From Manis javanica (Eukaryota > Chordata > Mammalia > Pholidota > Manidae): a stretch of DNA of 64,000 bases. The stretch is from contig NC_133164.1 of assembly GCF_040802235.1 (NCBI RefSeq), positions 109,014,302 to 109,078,301 on the forward strand. The letters are read 5' to 3'. Below the pieces are notes generated by a model. That model saw only the letters and a program-made list of their open reading frames with translations, was not told the DNA's origin and searched no databases. Positions within the stretch are counted from its first letter, which is position 1, and the number at the start of each line of letters is the position of its first letter. Positions 13,331-24,900 of this stretch are shown here, one piece after another. The translations under genes were made by a program, and so were the position numbers.

Positions 13331-13884
13331 CTCACCTCACACGTATTCCGTAATGAACCAAAGTTAACTCAGAGTAGTGTTAATAAAGACAAGGACAAGG
13401 ACTTCTGTGACTATCCTTTGGGCCAGTGTTTATCACCTGAGCTTCCAGACTTTTGGAGGTCCTCAGCTGGTTCCTACATTCCACTACTCCTAAAGGAAAT
13501 CGCTTGGGAGGTTGCTCAGCTTAAAACGCTGTGTTTCTTTGCCCTGAGCTGAGTTTCTCTCACTGTGGCTTTCAATGCTCGTTAGAAGGTTGAGTCAACA
13601 CCAAGCCAGTCTTTCAGGTTTTTTTAGTAGGAAAATAAATGAATATTTAACAAATGGAGTTTGTTTTGTGGACCTAATTTTTCAAAGCATGGGGCCCCCT
13701 ACAGGAAGCACTTAATACATTTCATTCCTGATAAAATAGGAAGAACCACTGGGTAGCTGATGGCACTAGAACCTATTTCCACTCCTACCCAAGCATCTCT
13801 GTTCTTGACTCCTGGGAGGGGCAGATGAAGGCATGTGCCTGGGTCAGTGTACATGTCTCTCTCCTTCCAGCACTCATCATCTGG

Positions 13885-14035
13885 GAAGGAGACAGTGATG
13901 CAGGGATAGAGAACAAGTCAGTGTGGTGACAGTCAGAATAAGTCACTCGGGACCTCAGTTTCCCCATCTGTAGAATTAAGAAATTGAGCTAAATGATCCC
14001 TGTGGTCCACCCCAGCTCTGAGCATCTTTGGTACT
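13885..14035 (+). repeat. MIR/MIR3-like SINE
   Basis: Has 'cagaataagtcactcgggac' then 'ctcagtttccccatctgtag', and 'taaatgatccctgtgg' with 'ccagctctgagc', the MIR3-type 3' arrangement. Confidence 0.7.
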
Positions 14036-14382
14036 GTCCATGGCGAAATGGAGGAGAAAGAATTTCACTTAACATCTGGTCAAGAATCCAGGTAAACAGT
14101 CCAGCACTTAATTCTAGAATGTGAGCATGTATAAATCTTCATTCTTGGCATAAGAAGGAACTTTCTAATCCATTTTACAGGTTAGTCATGTGATGTTTTC
14201 CCAGTCTCTAAGTTTAGGAAAATGTTATAAAGCCTGGCTATCATGGAATGTGTTTGCAGAGACGATCAAGTCATGCTCCTGATACATATGGGGGTCCTAC
14301 ACTCTACTTCAAGGTCTTGGGTGGGCTTAAGTCACAACTCAGCCACAGTTCTTCTATTTTTTTAAGAGCAAAGAATAAGTGG

Positions 14383-14415
14383 AAATATAAATAAATAAAT
14401 ATATATATATATATT
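14383..14415 (+). repeat. AT-rich simple repeat, (AAAT)n then (AT)n
   Basis: Short 'aaataaataaat' tract followed by an uninterrupted AT dinucleotide run. Confidence 0.9.
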
Positions 14416-14419
14416 TATC

Positions 14420-16835
14420 AATCTCTGGAGCTTATGTGTTATACTTCAAGGGCCACCCATACTCTGGGGCTTATCGTCTTGGCAGAAAAGGCAATTGTTA
14501 GAAGATCAAACAAAGGCCTATTTCCTTTCTGCAGGCCAGACCTTCCATTCCCAGACTGAATTTTATTCCTTTTGTTTAGCCTCGAGGCATTGTTCCCTAA
14601 AAAAATGCAACACATGAAGAAGACTGACAGTTGTTACTCCCAGATTTACTTTGTAAAGACTGTATCAAGATCAACTTCTGGTTAGAAGTGAAAGGGCGAA
14701 TAGATCATATGCCTTCAGGAGAGAAGAGGCGTGCTCCTGGATGAAGAGGATTTAGGAACCAGAGGCTGAAAACTCCAATGTCAAGTGGTCTCTTCTTACG
14801 AGTATTTCCCAGGCAGAGTCCCACAAACTGGCACAACCTTTGGAATTCCTTTGTGTGGCTTCAAGAACCCATTCTCCTTAGTTAAGTGAACTCAGTATTT
14901 ATTGGTATTTACCTAAGCACACATTCTCGACTCTTTTCTCACTGTCTTCTTGGTTCTTGAATCGACATCTCAAGGTGGGGAACTGTGACTCTGGGAATCT
15001 TAGAGGTCACTTAGTCCAACTTTCAACCCCAAATAGAGACTCTCTCTGGCCCACTGAGGGCCACTCTGCTGGTATCCAGTGACAAGGACATCACTGCTTC
15101 ATTAGCCACTGTGTCTAAATGATGGGCTTTTGTATATTTAGAAAATTCTTCCTTATATTGAATCTAAGTCTCTCCAGACTTCAACCCTGCACTTGTAGTC
15201 CTCCAGAATTACTTTGATTAGTGGATCTCAAAGTCTCAGTGCAAACATTTTCACCTGGTCACCAAGGTCCTCCCCTTTATTGTACCTCTTTCTGGCCTAG
15301 TTTTATGAAAAAGTCTATGAAGTCTTGGTGACTGCACATCTGACAAGTCCATGTTGTTTCATAAGGAAAGGAAGGCTGGGGATCCTCAGCTAACGTGAGT
15401 ATAGAGCAGAACCTAATGCACCTCAGATACTCTATGTGGGATACAACACTCTCCACGGAGATGCTCCCAATGCTTTAATAGGTTCGTTTCCCAGCATTTG
15501 ATAACTGATCACATTTTCTAATCATTTCTAATATCTTACTTTAAAAAAATAGCTTAGTTAGACTTAATCCACAATGAATATTCTGACACAAAACCCCCAA
15601 AGAAATTACATCCTATCCAAATTAACCACAAAATCAGGAAAAATTTTAAAAGGTTCTGTAACAGACTTGACTCCGGAAGGCTACCTGCTATATTTCACTG
15701 GGCTCTTCGTGACATCTAGTGGTGAAGTCTGGAACAGAGCTTACAGTACTCCGAAAACTACTGAGAAGGTGGGAAAAATCTTATTCATATTTAATATTTG
15801 CTCTTTGGATATCTTGTTTTGCGGAACTGTAAACTGAATTCATTGTTCAATCTACTGTAATGACAAACTTGTTTTTTATTTTAGGCATCTTTACTGTCTT
15901 ATACCTTTTAGGTCCAGGCTGACTTTGAAATCCATCAAGTCTATTTTTTCACAGATAGTTGAGAAATGCACCATCCTCTTTTAGGAAAAAAGGCATTTTG
16001 GATAAGCATAACTATATTTTGATCTGGAAGCATACTACAAAAATGTTTTGCATAAACGTATTCATCTTCAAATGTGGTTCTTAGACTTTAGATTCCTGTG
16101 AAATCTGAGTCATTTATAGCTAACCTTGAATGTATTGTTATTCACAATTAGAAGTAGATAAATTTCACAGGCAGAGAAGCTGACAAGTCTTTAAGACTTC
16201 ACACTTAGTTTTGCAGGAAGAGCTGAAGTTAATTAGAAGTGATTATACATACATTGCATGTTTGTGTGTGCATGTGTGTTGTTGCACACAGACACCACAA
16301 AGGCCTTGGGAAAGGTTCCGTTTTTTTACGTTTTAAAAATAAACATAATCTCCTTCCCATGTGTTGCTATAAACCCAGTAAATCTAGGAAGCTCAGCAGG
16401 ATTGAACAAGGTCATTTCTTGTCAGGACTCCAAGGGGGAGCAGGAAGCAACTCTGCATCAGATGCTGGCATTCTAATCCCTGCTCAGCACCGGCTCCCCA
16501 GGCATGGGGGACAGGTCATGCCAGCCCGACTCGCTGGCAGACTGAAGCTTTGACGCCAGCACGATGGGAGTCCGGACTGTGGCGCTCCTCCTACAGTGCT
16601 CCTTGTAAGACAGAAATATATCCTCACCCTGGTAATAAAGGCAAAATTCCGACTCACTTCTTGGTTCTGGTAAACAAGAAAGTAGTCATGAAAGATATAT
16701 CTAATCACTACCTCAGAGTCAAAGAAGCTTTCCTGATTTGCTCTGGGTTATGTTGAATTTAAATACATATATGTATATATATACACACACAGTATAAAAT
16801 ACATATATTAAATTCAAGGGCAACGTCTTTCAGCA
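14420..16835. other. Intergenic DNA, no gene seen
   Basis: No convincing exon or ORF. 14.99-15.24 kb resembles an old dispersed repeat ('aattcttccttatattgaat'). 16.37-16.62 kb is higher in G+C than its surroundings and unassigned. An imperfect AT-rich inverted repeat spans about 16753-16816 next to the following L1. Confidence 0.5.
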
Positions 16836-16839
16836 GGAG

Positions 16840-18490
16840 GTTCATGGAGCATTTCTGGGCGGGCTTTTTGCTGGAGGCTTGGGCAGACAGGTCTGGGGCC
16901 TGGGCCAGTGGTGGGAGGCCTGGTGTGGGTGCACAGGGCCCAGCCTGGTGCCTGGGTCCACAGGGGCAGGCCTACTGACTGGGCTCACTGGAGCCTCGGC
17001 CTCTGGTGAAGGGCCTGAGACATGGGCCTGTGTGGATGGAGCTGGATCCTGGGCCCACGGGAGCCAGCCAAGTACTGGAACCACTGGGATTGGCCTGCAT
17101 CTAGGTATGCGGGCCAGTCCAGCACTGGAAGGGACCTGGGTCATGATGTCAGTGGAGCTAGCCTGGCGCTGGGGCGAGCCAGGAGCCTGGGTTGGTGTTA
17201 GCCTGCAGCCCGGCTGAGAGCCTGAGCTGATGAATGGGTGCCTGCCTGGAGCCACGGGAGCCGCCTGGCGCCGGGGTAGGCTGGGGGTCTGGGTCTGCGG
17301 GAGCCCGCGGGGAGCCACCGGGGGTCCAGAGCCGCCCGGGACAGGCGGGCTCGGCTCCACGCACTCGCTTCACTCCTTTCCCCTTCAGGGAGGATGTCTG
17401 TCCACGCCGCGCCGCCCAGGCTTGGGGGAGGGGTGACGGCACTGCACGGATCTCTTTCCTGCGTCCTCAGTGCACCTTCTGCATGTCTGTGCTTCACGTA
17501 CGTGCTGTGTAATCCCTCACCTGGAACCCTAGGTCTTGTGAAGGTATTTTTGTGTGGATAGTTGTTCAAATTGATGCTTCTGGGGAGGATGAGCACTAGA
17601 AATTCCTGTGCCACCGTTTTGTTGATGTCACTCTAGCGCCTATAAAGCAGGCTTCCTTACAAGTAACCTCATTTGTTAAATGGACCAAGAATCTTACGCT
17701 AAAGACATTTCTTCAGTGAACTAATAAGCACATACAAAAATGCTAGATCTCATTAGTCATCAGAGAAATGCAAGTCAAAAACCTCAGTGAGATATCACTT
17801 CACACCAAAGTTAACCAGCAACGAAGAGTCATATGATAATAAGTTTGGTGAGGATATGGAGAAACAAGAACCTTCATACACTACTGGTGGGGGTGTAAAA
17901 TGATGCAACCACTTAGGACTAAGACGATGGAGTTCCTCAAATGGTTCAACATAGAATTACCATATGAACCAGCAATTCCACTCCTAGGTATAAAATCTAA
18001 GAGAAAATGAAAATATATGTCTACACAGAAACTTATATATGAATATCTATGTTCAGCAGCACTGATAGCCAAGGATAGAAAGAACCCAAATGTCCATCAG
18101 CTAATGAATACATGAGTGAGTATGGTATATTCATACAAGAGTGTATTATTCAGTCATAAAAAAGAGTTAAGTACTGATACATATGGTTGTACCTTGAAAA
18201 GATGCTAAGTGAAGGAAGCCAATCACAAAGACCACATTCCATTTATATGAAATGTCTATAATAGGTAAATAATCTATAGAGACAGGAAGTAAATTGGTAC
18301 TTACACAGAAGTTGGGGGTAAAAGACAGGAGGTTGACAGCTAAAGGGAATGGGGTTGCTTCTTGAAGTGATGAAAATGTTCTAAAATTGACTATGATAAT
18401 GGCCACATAACTGTGACTATACTGAAACCCATCAAAGTGTACACTTTAAATGAGTGAATTCTATATGTGAATTATAGGCTGTTTTTTTAA
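16840..18490 (+). mobile_element. L1 retrotransposon with intact-looking 5'UTR fused to its 3' end (internal deletion)
   Basis: 16840-17500 is G+C-rich and built of diverged imperfect tandem units around 'gcctgggtccacaggggc'. 17500-17640 ends with the L1 5'UTR-like 'gttgttcaaattgatgcttc', 'ttgttgatgtcactct'. From about 17700 it reads as the 3' end of L1 ORF2 and 3'UTR: 'gcacatacaaaaatgctaga', 'accagcaattccactcctag', 'tgtccatcagctaatgaata', 'acccatcaaagtgtacactt'. Nearly all of ORF1 and most of ORF2 are missing. Long proline/glycine-rich open frames in the GC part are by-products of composition. Confidence 0.75.
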
Positions 18491-18989
18491 AGTATCTTTA
18501 AAGGTTTCACCTATTCTAATTCATTCTAAGTAATATGTATCTTTCTTATTTGAGTATTTTTTGTAGTATTTTCAAATCTTATTTTTCATGAACATAGTTT
18601 TATAAACCTAAATGATGGTTAAAATATAGCTGGTATAGAGGGACCTAGCTTTAGACTTAAATGATTTTTTAAATGGACTAAATCTCAGGCACAGTTTATA
18701 AATAAAATTGCTTTTATTTGAAACTTCTTTCTATTATGACACCCCAGATAATTCAGATTAGCCACCCCACTGGTAACAACTAAAAATTCTAGACAAAATT
18801 TTTTATTGTTCTTGAAAGCATCAAAGAGGTTGGCCCAAATCAACAAAGCCAAGTTGTCTTGAGGGTGTTTGCCAATCTAAGAGAAGAAACAATGCAACTG
18901 AGGAATGAAGCTTGGAGCGTATCAGGGGTAGGAACTATGAGACACTATCCCCAGAGAGGTCCACAAAACAAATGGTCCTTGGGGTTCGA

Positions 18990-20035
18990 GGGAAAGGAGG
19001 GCATGAAATAGAAGTAAACCTACCCTGGCCAAAAGAAAGCCAATATAGTACATTAAAACAAACTTAACTAGGGCAAAAAGCATTATTAGAGATTAAATTC
19101 ACTTCTTGAAAATAAAGGTTCAACTTACTAGGAAGATAGAGCAGTTATAAATCTATACATACCTAATAATTATCAAAACTAGAAATTAGAAACTGACAGA
19201 ACTTCAAGAAACAAACTCACAAACTTGATCTAATAGACATAAACTATATCCAACAATTAAATAATATATATTCTTCTCAAGCATATTTTTAAAACCTGCA
19301 TTTATAAAACACTGACCAAAAATGTATTATTATTAATCATATTATATTAATACATTAATGTTATAATACATACATAGGACTATAAGTCAAGCTTCAAAAG
19401 ATTTCAACAGTTAAATCATATAGAGTATGTTTTTTGACCCCAACGTAATTAAATCGAAAACAAACATATCTAGAAAATCTCCATTTCTTTGGAAATTAAT
19501 AAATATACTTCTAAATAGCTCATAGGTCAAAGAAAAATTTAAAAAAACATTTTGGTCTACAACAGATCTTGTGGGATGCAGTTAAACCAGTTCTTAGAAA
19601 TATATAGCCTTAAAGCACATATCTTTTAAAAAGGTGAAAATTAATGAGGCAGGTCTCCCCTACAAGTAGAAAAAAAGGTAAATACAATATGTAAGAAATG
19701 ATGAAGACAGACATAATAAACCAGAAAAATACACAAAATACAGTTTCAATAAAACATTGTTGTTTCATTAAAACATGTAATAAAATCGATAAATTGGTTG
19801 GGGTGGGTGAAATAGGTGAAAGGGATAGAGGCACGAAATCTCAACCATAACATAAATCTGTCACAAAGATGAAAGTACAACATAGAGAATTTAGTCAATA
19901 ATTCTGTAACACTATTCTATGTTGACAGATAATAACTACACTAGTTAGGGTCAGCATTTAATAAGGTAGGTAACTGTCAAATCACTATGTTGTATAATTG
20001 AAACTAATATAATATTGTATATCAACTTTACTTCA
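18990..20035 (+). mobile_element. Degraded L1 (ORF2 fragment plus 3' end)
   Basis: Contains ORF2-derived words such as 'tggaaattaataaatatact', 'cttgtgggatgcagttaaac', then a jump to an L1 3'UTR-type end 'tcaaatcactatgttgtata', 'caactttacttcaatt' and an A-rich tail at about 20028-20045. Heavily decayed. Confidence 0.7.
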
Positions 20036-20289
20036 ATTAAAAAAAGAGAGAGGTATCAGAAGAATGGAGAGTGGACTAAAGCTTGTTGAGGGTCACTGAA
20101 TGAGCTTAACAAGAAGCCTAGGAGGAGAAAACCACAGAAGTAAAATCATGCTTCTAGAAGCTTGTACAGAGCTATAGTTGTTAGACCTGTTAAGAGAATA
20201 TGAGTGAGAGCAATGGTTTGGAATCTCCATGCAATACAGCTCAGAATAAAGAGTATCCATGATAAACAAAAATTTTTAGTGAGATTAAG

Positions 20290-20700
20290 AACAAAAACAA
20301 GTGAATGAAAAAATAAATTTTGGTATATATACACTACTACTCAGCATTAAAAAATGAAGTATAAACCTGTACAACATGGATTAATCTACGTTGGAAAAAA
20401 AGAAGTCAGAAAGAAAAAAAAGCCATACAGTATAATTTTCTTTACATGATATTCCAAAATATGTAAACTAATCTATAATCACAGCAAGTTGATCAATGGA
20501 TGGCTGAGGGGGAAGGTAGTAGCAGGGGTTATGAAGACCCCAAAGAAAATATTGGGTGTGATGGGTATGTTCACTCTCTTGATTGTGGCCATGGTTTCAC
20601 AGGTGTATACAAATGCTACATAATTATACTATGTATAAGTTATTGTGTGTCAATTATATCTACAGTTATTTTAAAGACCATTACAAAGAATAAAAACATG
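20290..20700 (+). mobile_element. Degraded L1 3' end
   Basis: Shows 'tatacactactactcagcat', 'tgtacaacatggattaatct', 'gttgatcaatggatggctga' and 'ttgattgtggccatggtttc', the usual order in old L1MC-type ORF2 end and 3'UTR. Confidence 0.7.
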
Positions 20701-20789
20701 AATAAAAATAAGCAAGTCCATAAAAACAAAGTTTTTGAATAATTGAATCATCAGACACAAACTATATTTAGACTTCTTTATCTATAAGA

Positions 20790-23700
20790 CTTCAAAGACT
20801 CCAGCTCTATGATGGAGTAATTTGTGACAAACCAATGCTCCCATGAAACAACTGGAAAACCAGATAAAATGTGATTGCATCCACATTGGAGAGCTCTTGA
20901 GCAACCAAGACTTGAGGGGCTAAGATGACAGAGGGAGGAACTATTGAAAGGTGAGTCAACATTCTGCAGTCACATTTTCTCTTACTGCACAAGGCTGAAG
21001 TCTGCAGAGGTCACAGTCAAAAGGCTGGGAAGCAGAGAAACCAAAATGGCTTTTGGCCATCTCTGAGAATTAGACAGACAAAAATCGGAGATCTGAAGTT
21101 CCAGTATCCCAGATTTGAAAGGAGGAATAAAGCACAAATCTTCAACTACAGCTGATGTTTCCCTTAAAACATTTGCCAAATTATGAAGCTACATGGGACT
21201 AGAGCTAATAAACTGAGAAACTCTGAAAAGAGTGTTTATCAGTTTCATGGTATTAAGGAGGTAAGAATTAAAGTTCAAATATTCAGGGGTATGGTTTTGG
21301 GGGAGGGATCAGTAAACACATTAGGTTACCTGTACTCAGTTTATTGGATAAAGTAATCTGCCCCACTATGTCTGCCTAGCACAGGAAATTGTAAACTCAT
21401 TCCCAAGGAAAACAGTACCATCCAGAGCCTTTACTACTGTTCATGCACAGTATCTAGCATGCAATAGATGTTTAACAAATACTAATAAAATGTTATGAGA
21501 TATGTTAAGTGATAGGAACAAATGACTGAAATCTAAAAGAAAACAGACAATGGAAACAAAACTCATAAGTGATTCGGATGTTGGAATTAGCAGAAAAGGA
21601 CTTCAAAATAAATATAATGCTGTGTTAAAGGAAAAAATGGAAAAGTTTTTAACACAAGATGAAAAAAAATGGAGAATATCACCACAGATTTAGAATCTTT
21701 GGTAAAAAACCCAATAGAAATTCTAAGAATTGAATATATAAATACTGAAATGAATAACTTGATAGATAGGCTTAACAGAAGATTAGAACACCAGCAGAAA
21801 GGATAAGATATGTCAGTCGGAAATAATAGACTGTAATGGAACAAGTAAAAACAGAAAATACAGAAGAACTGCTAAGGCACAGTGAAAACGCCTGCTATGC
21901 ATGTAACTGGAATTCAAGAAGGAAGGAGAGAGAAGTTGGAACAGAAGCAATATTTGGAGGGATAATAGCAAATAATTTTCACAACCATTAAAAGATGTTA
22001 CATATAATTTGTAATACTGTATTACAGGGTTTATAACGTAAATATATGTGACAACACTACCACAAATGATGGAGATTAAATAGAACTAGATATTGTATTT
22101 CAAGTTTCCAATAGTTTATGTGAAGTAGCGCATATATTGTCTTACACATAAAGCATTCCTTAGTGTAGCCACTAAAGTAAAAGAAATTTAAATGGAATTA
22201 TGAAATTTCTGATTAACACAAAAGGAAGCAGGTAAAAATGAGCAGAAAAACTAAACACATATGGAACTAGATGACAAATAACAAAATGGTACACCTAAAT
22301 AAATCATCAATCATTCATCTAAATGTAAATAGAATAGAATAACTCCAATTAAAAGGCAGAGACTGTAATGGTAGATTTAAAAAGAGAGATCCAACTTTTT
22401 GTAAATGCTTTCTACAAGAGACATATTTTTTTTTCTAACAGAACTAGTTTTTTTTTTAAGTTTTATTTTGGTATCATTAATCTACAATTACATGAAGGAC
22501 ATTATGTTTACTAGGCTCCCCCCTTCACCAAGTCCCCCCCACATACCCGTTCACAGTCACTGTCCATCAACATAGTAAGATGCTGTAAAATCACTACTTG
22601 TCTTCTCTGTGTTGCACAGCCCTCCCCTTGCCCCCCCCCCACACTATACATGTTAATTGTAATACCCCCTTTTTTTCCCCGCCCTTATCCCTTCCTTCCC
22701 ACCCATCCTCCCCAGTCCCTTTCCCTCTGGTAACTGTTAGTCCATTCTTGGGTTCTGTGCTTCTGCTGCTGTTTTGTTCCTTCAGTTTTCTTTTGTTCTT
22801 ATACTCCACATATGAGTGAAATCATTTGGTACTTAAAGAGACATATTTTTAAATACAAAGACACAGATATATTAAAAGTTAAAAAACTGTAAAACCTATG
22901 CTATGCAAACAATCAGATGAAAGCAAGAGTGACTATGTTAGCTTCAAACAAAATAAATATACCCCAAGTCAGGGAATATTACCAGAGATAAACAGACATT
23001 TATGATTAAAGGGTCAATTCGTCAGAAAGACATAATATATATGTGCTTAAGTCAAACAAAATAAGATATCTGGAAAATCTCAAAATACTTGTCTAAATTA
23101 CTCTAAATGAATCAAAGTATAAATTATAAGAGAACTTTAAAATATTTTGAATTGAGCGACAATTAAAAACAACACATCAAAAATTTTGGTATTTACCTGA
23201 AGCATAGCTCAGCAGAAAGTTCATAATTTTAAATGCTTATATTAGAAAAGAAAAGTATCTATTATGATCAGTTTTTGTATTAATAAGATAGAAAAAATAA
23301 ATTAAACAGGTTAAATAGAAACATGAAAATAATACAGAGAAGTATATAAGTTAATAAAATAGAAAAATAACAAACCAGAAGTTCATTCTTGATAAGACTA
23401 ATAAAATTTGTAACCCTTTTTTGCAAGGCTGATTTACAAAAAAGAGAGAAAAAATCACCAATAATAGAAATGAAAAAGGACTAGACAGATCTTTCAGACA
23501 TTAAAGGATAACAAGGGCATATTATGAAACACTTTATGCTAATAAATTTGGCAACTTAAAATGAAAGACAAATGCCTTGGAAAATAAAATTTAGCAAGTG
23601 GACACAGGTGATACAGAAAATAACTAATATCTGTAGTACATTTAATAACTCTAATAACTAATTAAATCTATCAAATATGTCAAATAAGTATTTGAAAATC

Positions 23701-24900
23701 TTCCCACCAAAAATCTGGTAACTTCTATCAGACATTTAAAGAATAACCAGCATAATCCTGATATCAAAACCTGGCAAAGAAATTATAATATAAGTATATA
23801 GAACCATATCCTTTATAAGTATAGACACAAAAAATCCTTAGCAAGCTAATTTAATCTAGCAACATATGAAGATGATACATCAAGACCAAGTGTAAGTAAA
23901 ACAAGGAAAGCAAGGTTGATTTAACATTTGAAAATCTACTTATATTTTTTACCATATTAATAGAATAAAGAAGGAAATATACATAATCATCTCAATAGAT
24001 GCAGAAAAAGTGCTCAGCAAAATTTATCTCCTATTCATGATTTTTTTTAACTTAAGTAAATTAGAAATAGAAAATAACTGTCAATTTGATAAAGGACTGC
24101 TTTCAAAAATCTACAGCTAAGTCTAATAGTGAACACTAAAAGCTATCTGCCTAAGATCAAGAACAAAGCAGAGATGTTTACTCTCACTACTTCTATTCAA
24201 CATTGTACTGGGATTCCCAGGCAATGCAGTGAGGCGAGAAAGACAAATAGAAGGCACAAAGTCTAGTAAAGAATGATTAAAACTCCATTTGCATTTGACT
24301 GTTCACATGAAAAATTGTATGTTATTAGAAAAATCACTAAAACTAGAGTTCATGAAGGTGACAGACTGCAATGTCAATGAACAAAAATTAACTGCATTAC
24401 TATATACAAGCAGCAAGCAAACAACTGGAAAATCGAATATTTTATCAAATTCCATTTGCAATAATGTCAACAAACCTCCAACAGCTAGGGGTAAATCTAA
24501 TCAAAGAAGGTCCTCCATATTGGAAAGTATAAAACATTGCCTTAAGAAATTAAAGATCTAAATAAGAGGAGCTTGTATGTGTATATACATACATATATAT
24601 ACATATACACAAGTTACATGTATATAATGTTCACAAATTGAAAGGTTTAATATTGATGTCATATTCAAGATAACCCAACCATAAAGTGTTTAAGAAATTG
24701 ATGAGCTGATTCTAAAATGAAAATGCAAAAAACCTGGAATAATGAAAAAACTCTTAAGAAAGTTGAAGGAATTATACTACCTAACTTCAAGACCCACTAC
24801 AAAGCTGAAGTAATTAAGTGTCCTAGTCATGTAACATTAGACAAGTAGATCTATGGAAAAGATAAGAGTCCAGAGGCAGGCTTATACAGTTATTTCCAGT
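20790..24900 (+). mobile_element. Long ancient L1 copy, ORF1-like and ORF2 remains, split by a younger insertion
   Basis: 21.59-21.98 kb resembles L1 ORF1 ('ggaattcaagaaggaaggag', 'acagaagcaatatttggagg'). 22.19-24.9 kb follows the ORF2 order: endonuclease-side text near 22.3 kb, then 'acactttatgctaataaatt', 'atctcaatagatgcagaaaa', 'attcaacattgtactgggat', 'ctccatattggaaagtataa'. Stops and frameshifts throughout; inactive. A young L1 fragment (22431-22835) interrupts it and splits a continuous ORF2 phrase. Confidence 0.8.
22416..22850 (-). mobile_element. Young L1 3'-end fragment, reverse orientation, with 15-bp target-site duplication
   Basis: The insert runs about 22431-22835. It starts with T-runs (the poly-A tail seen in reverse) and holds 'tctacaattacatgaaggac', 'ctaggctccccccttcacca', 'gtaagatgctgtaaaatcac'. 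Its flanks are identical 15-mers 'aagagacatattttt' at 22416-22430 and 22836-22850. It shares its terminal region with the insert at 51454-51793, in reverse. The clean duplication marks true retrotransposition and relative youth. Confidence 0.88.

Noticed and set aside
16753-16816. AT-rich inverted repeat just before the L1 5'UTR
   Set aside because: Imperfect and made mostly of TA/CA simple sequence, so the pairing is expected from composition.
16842-17614. Proline/glycine-rich open frames of up to 172 residues
   Set aside because: They come from the GC-rich tandem structure of an L1 5'UTR, occur on both strands, and match no known protein.
20790-24900. L1 ORF2 as an active reverse transcriptase gene
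   Set aside because: Frames are broken by stops, deletions and a younger insertion; only decayed similarity remains.
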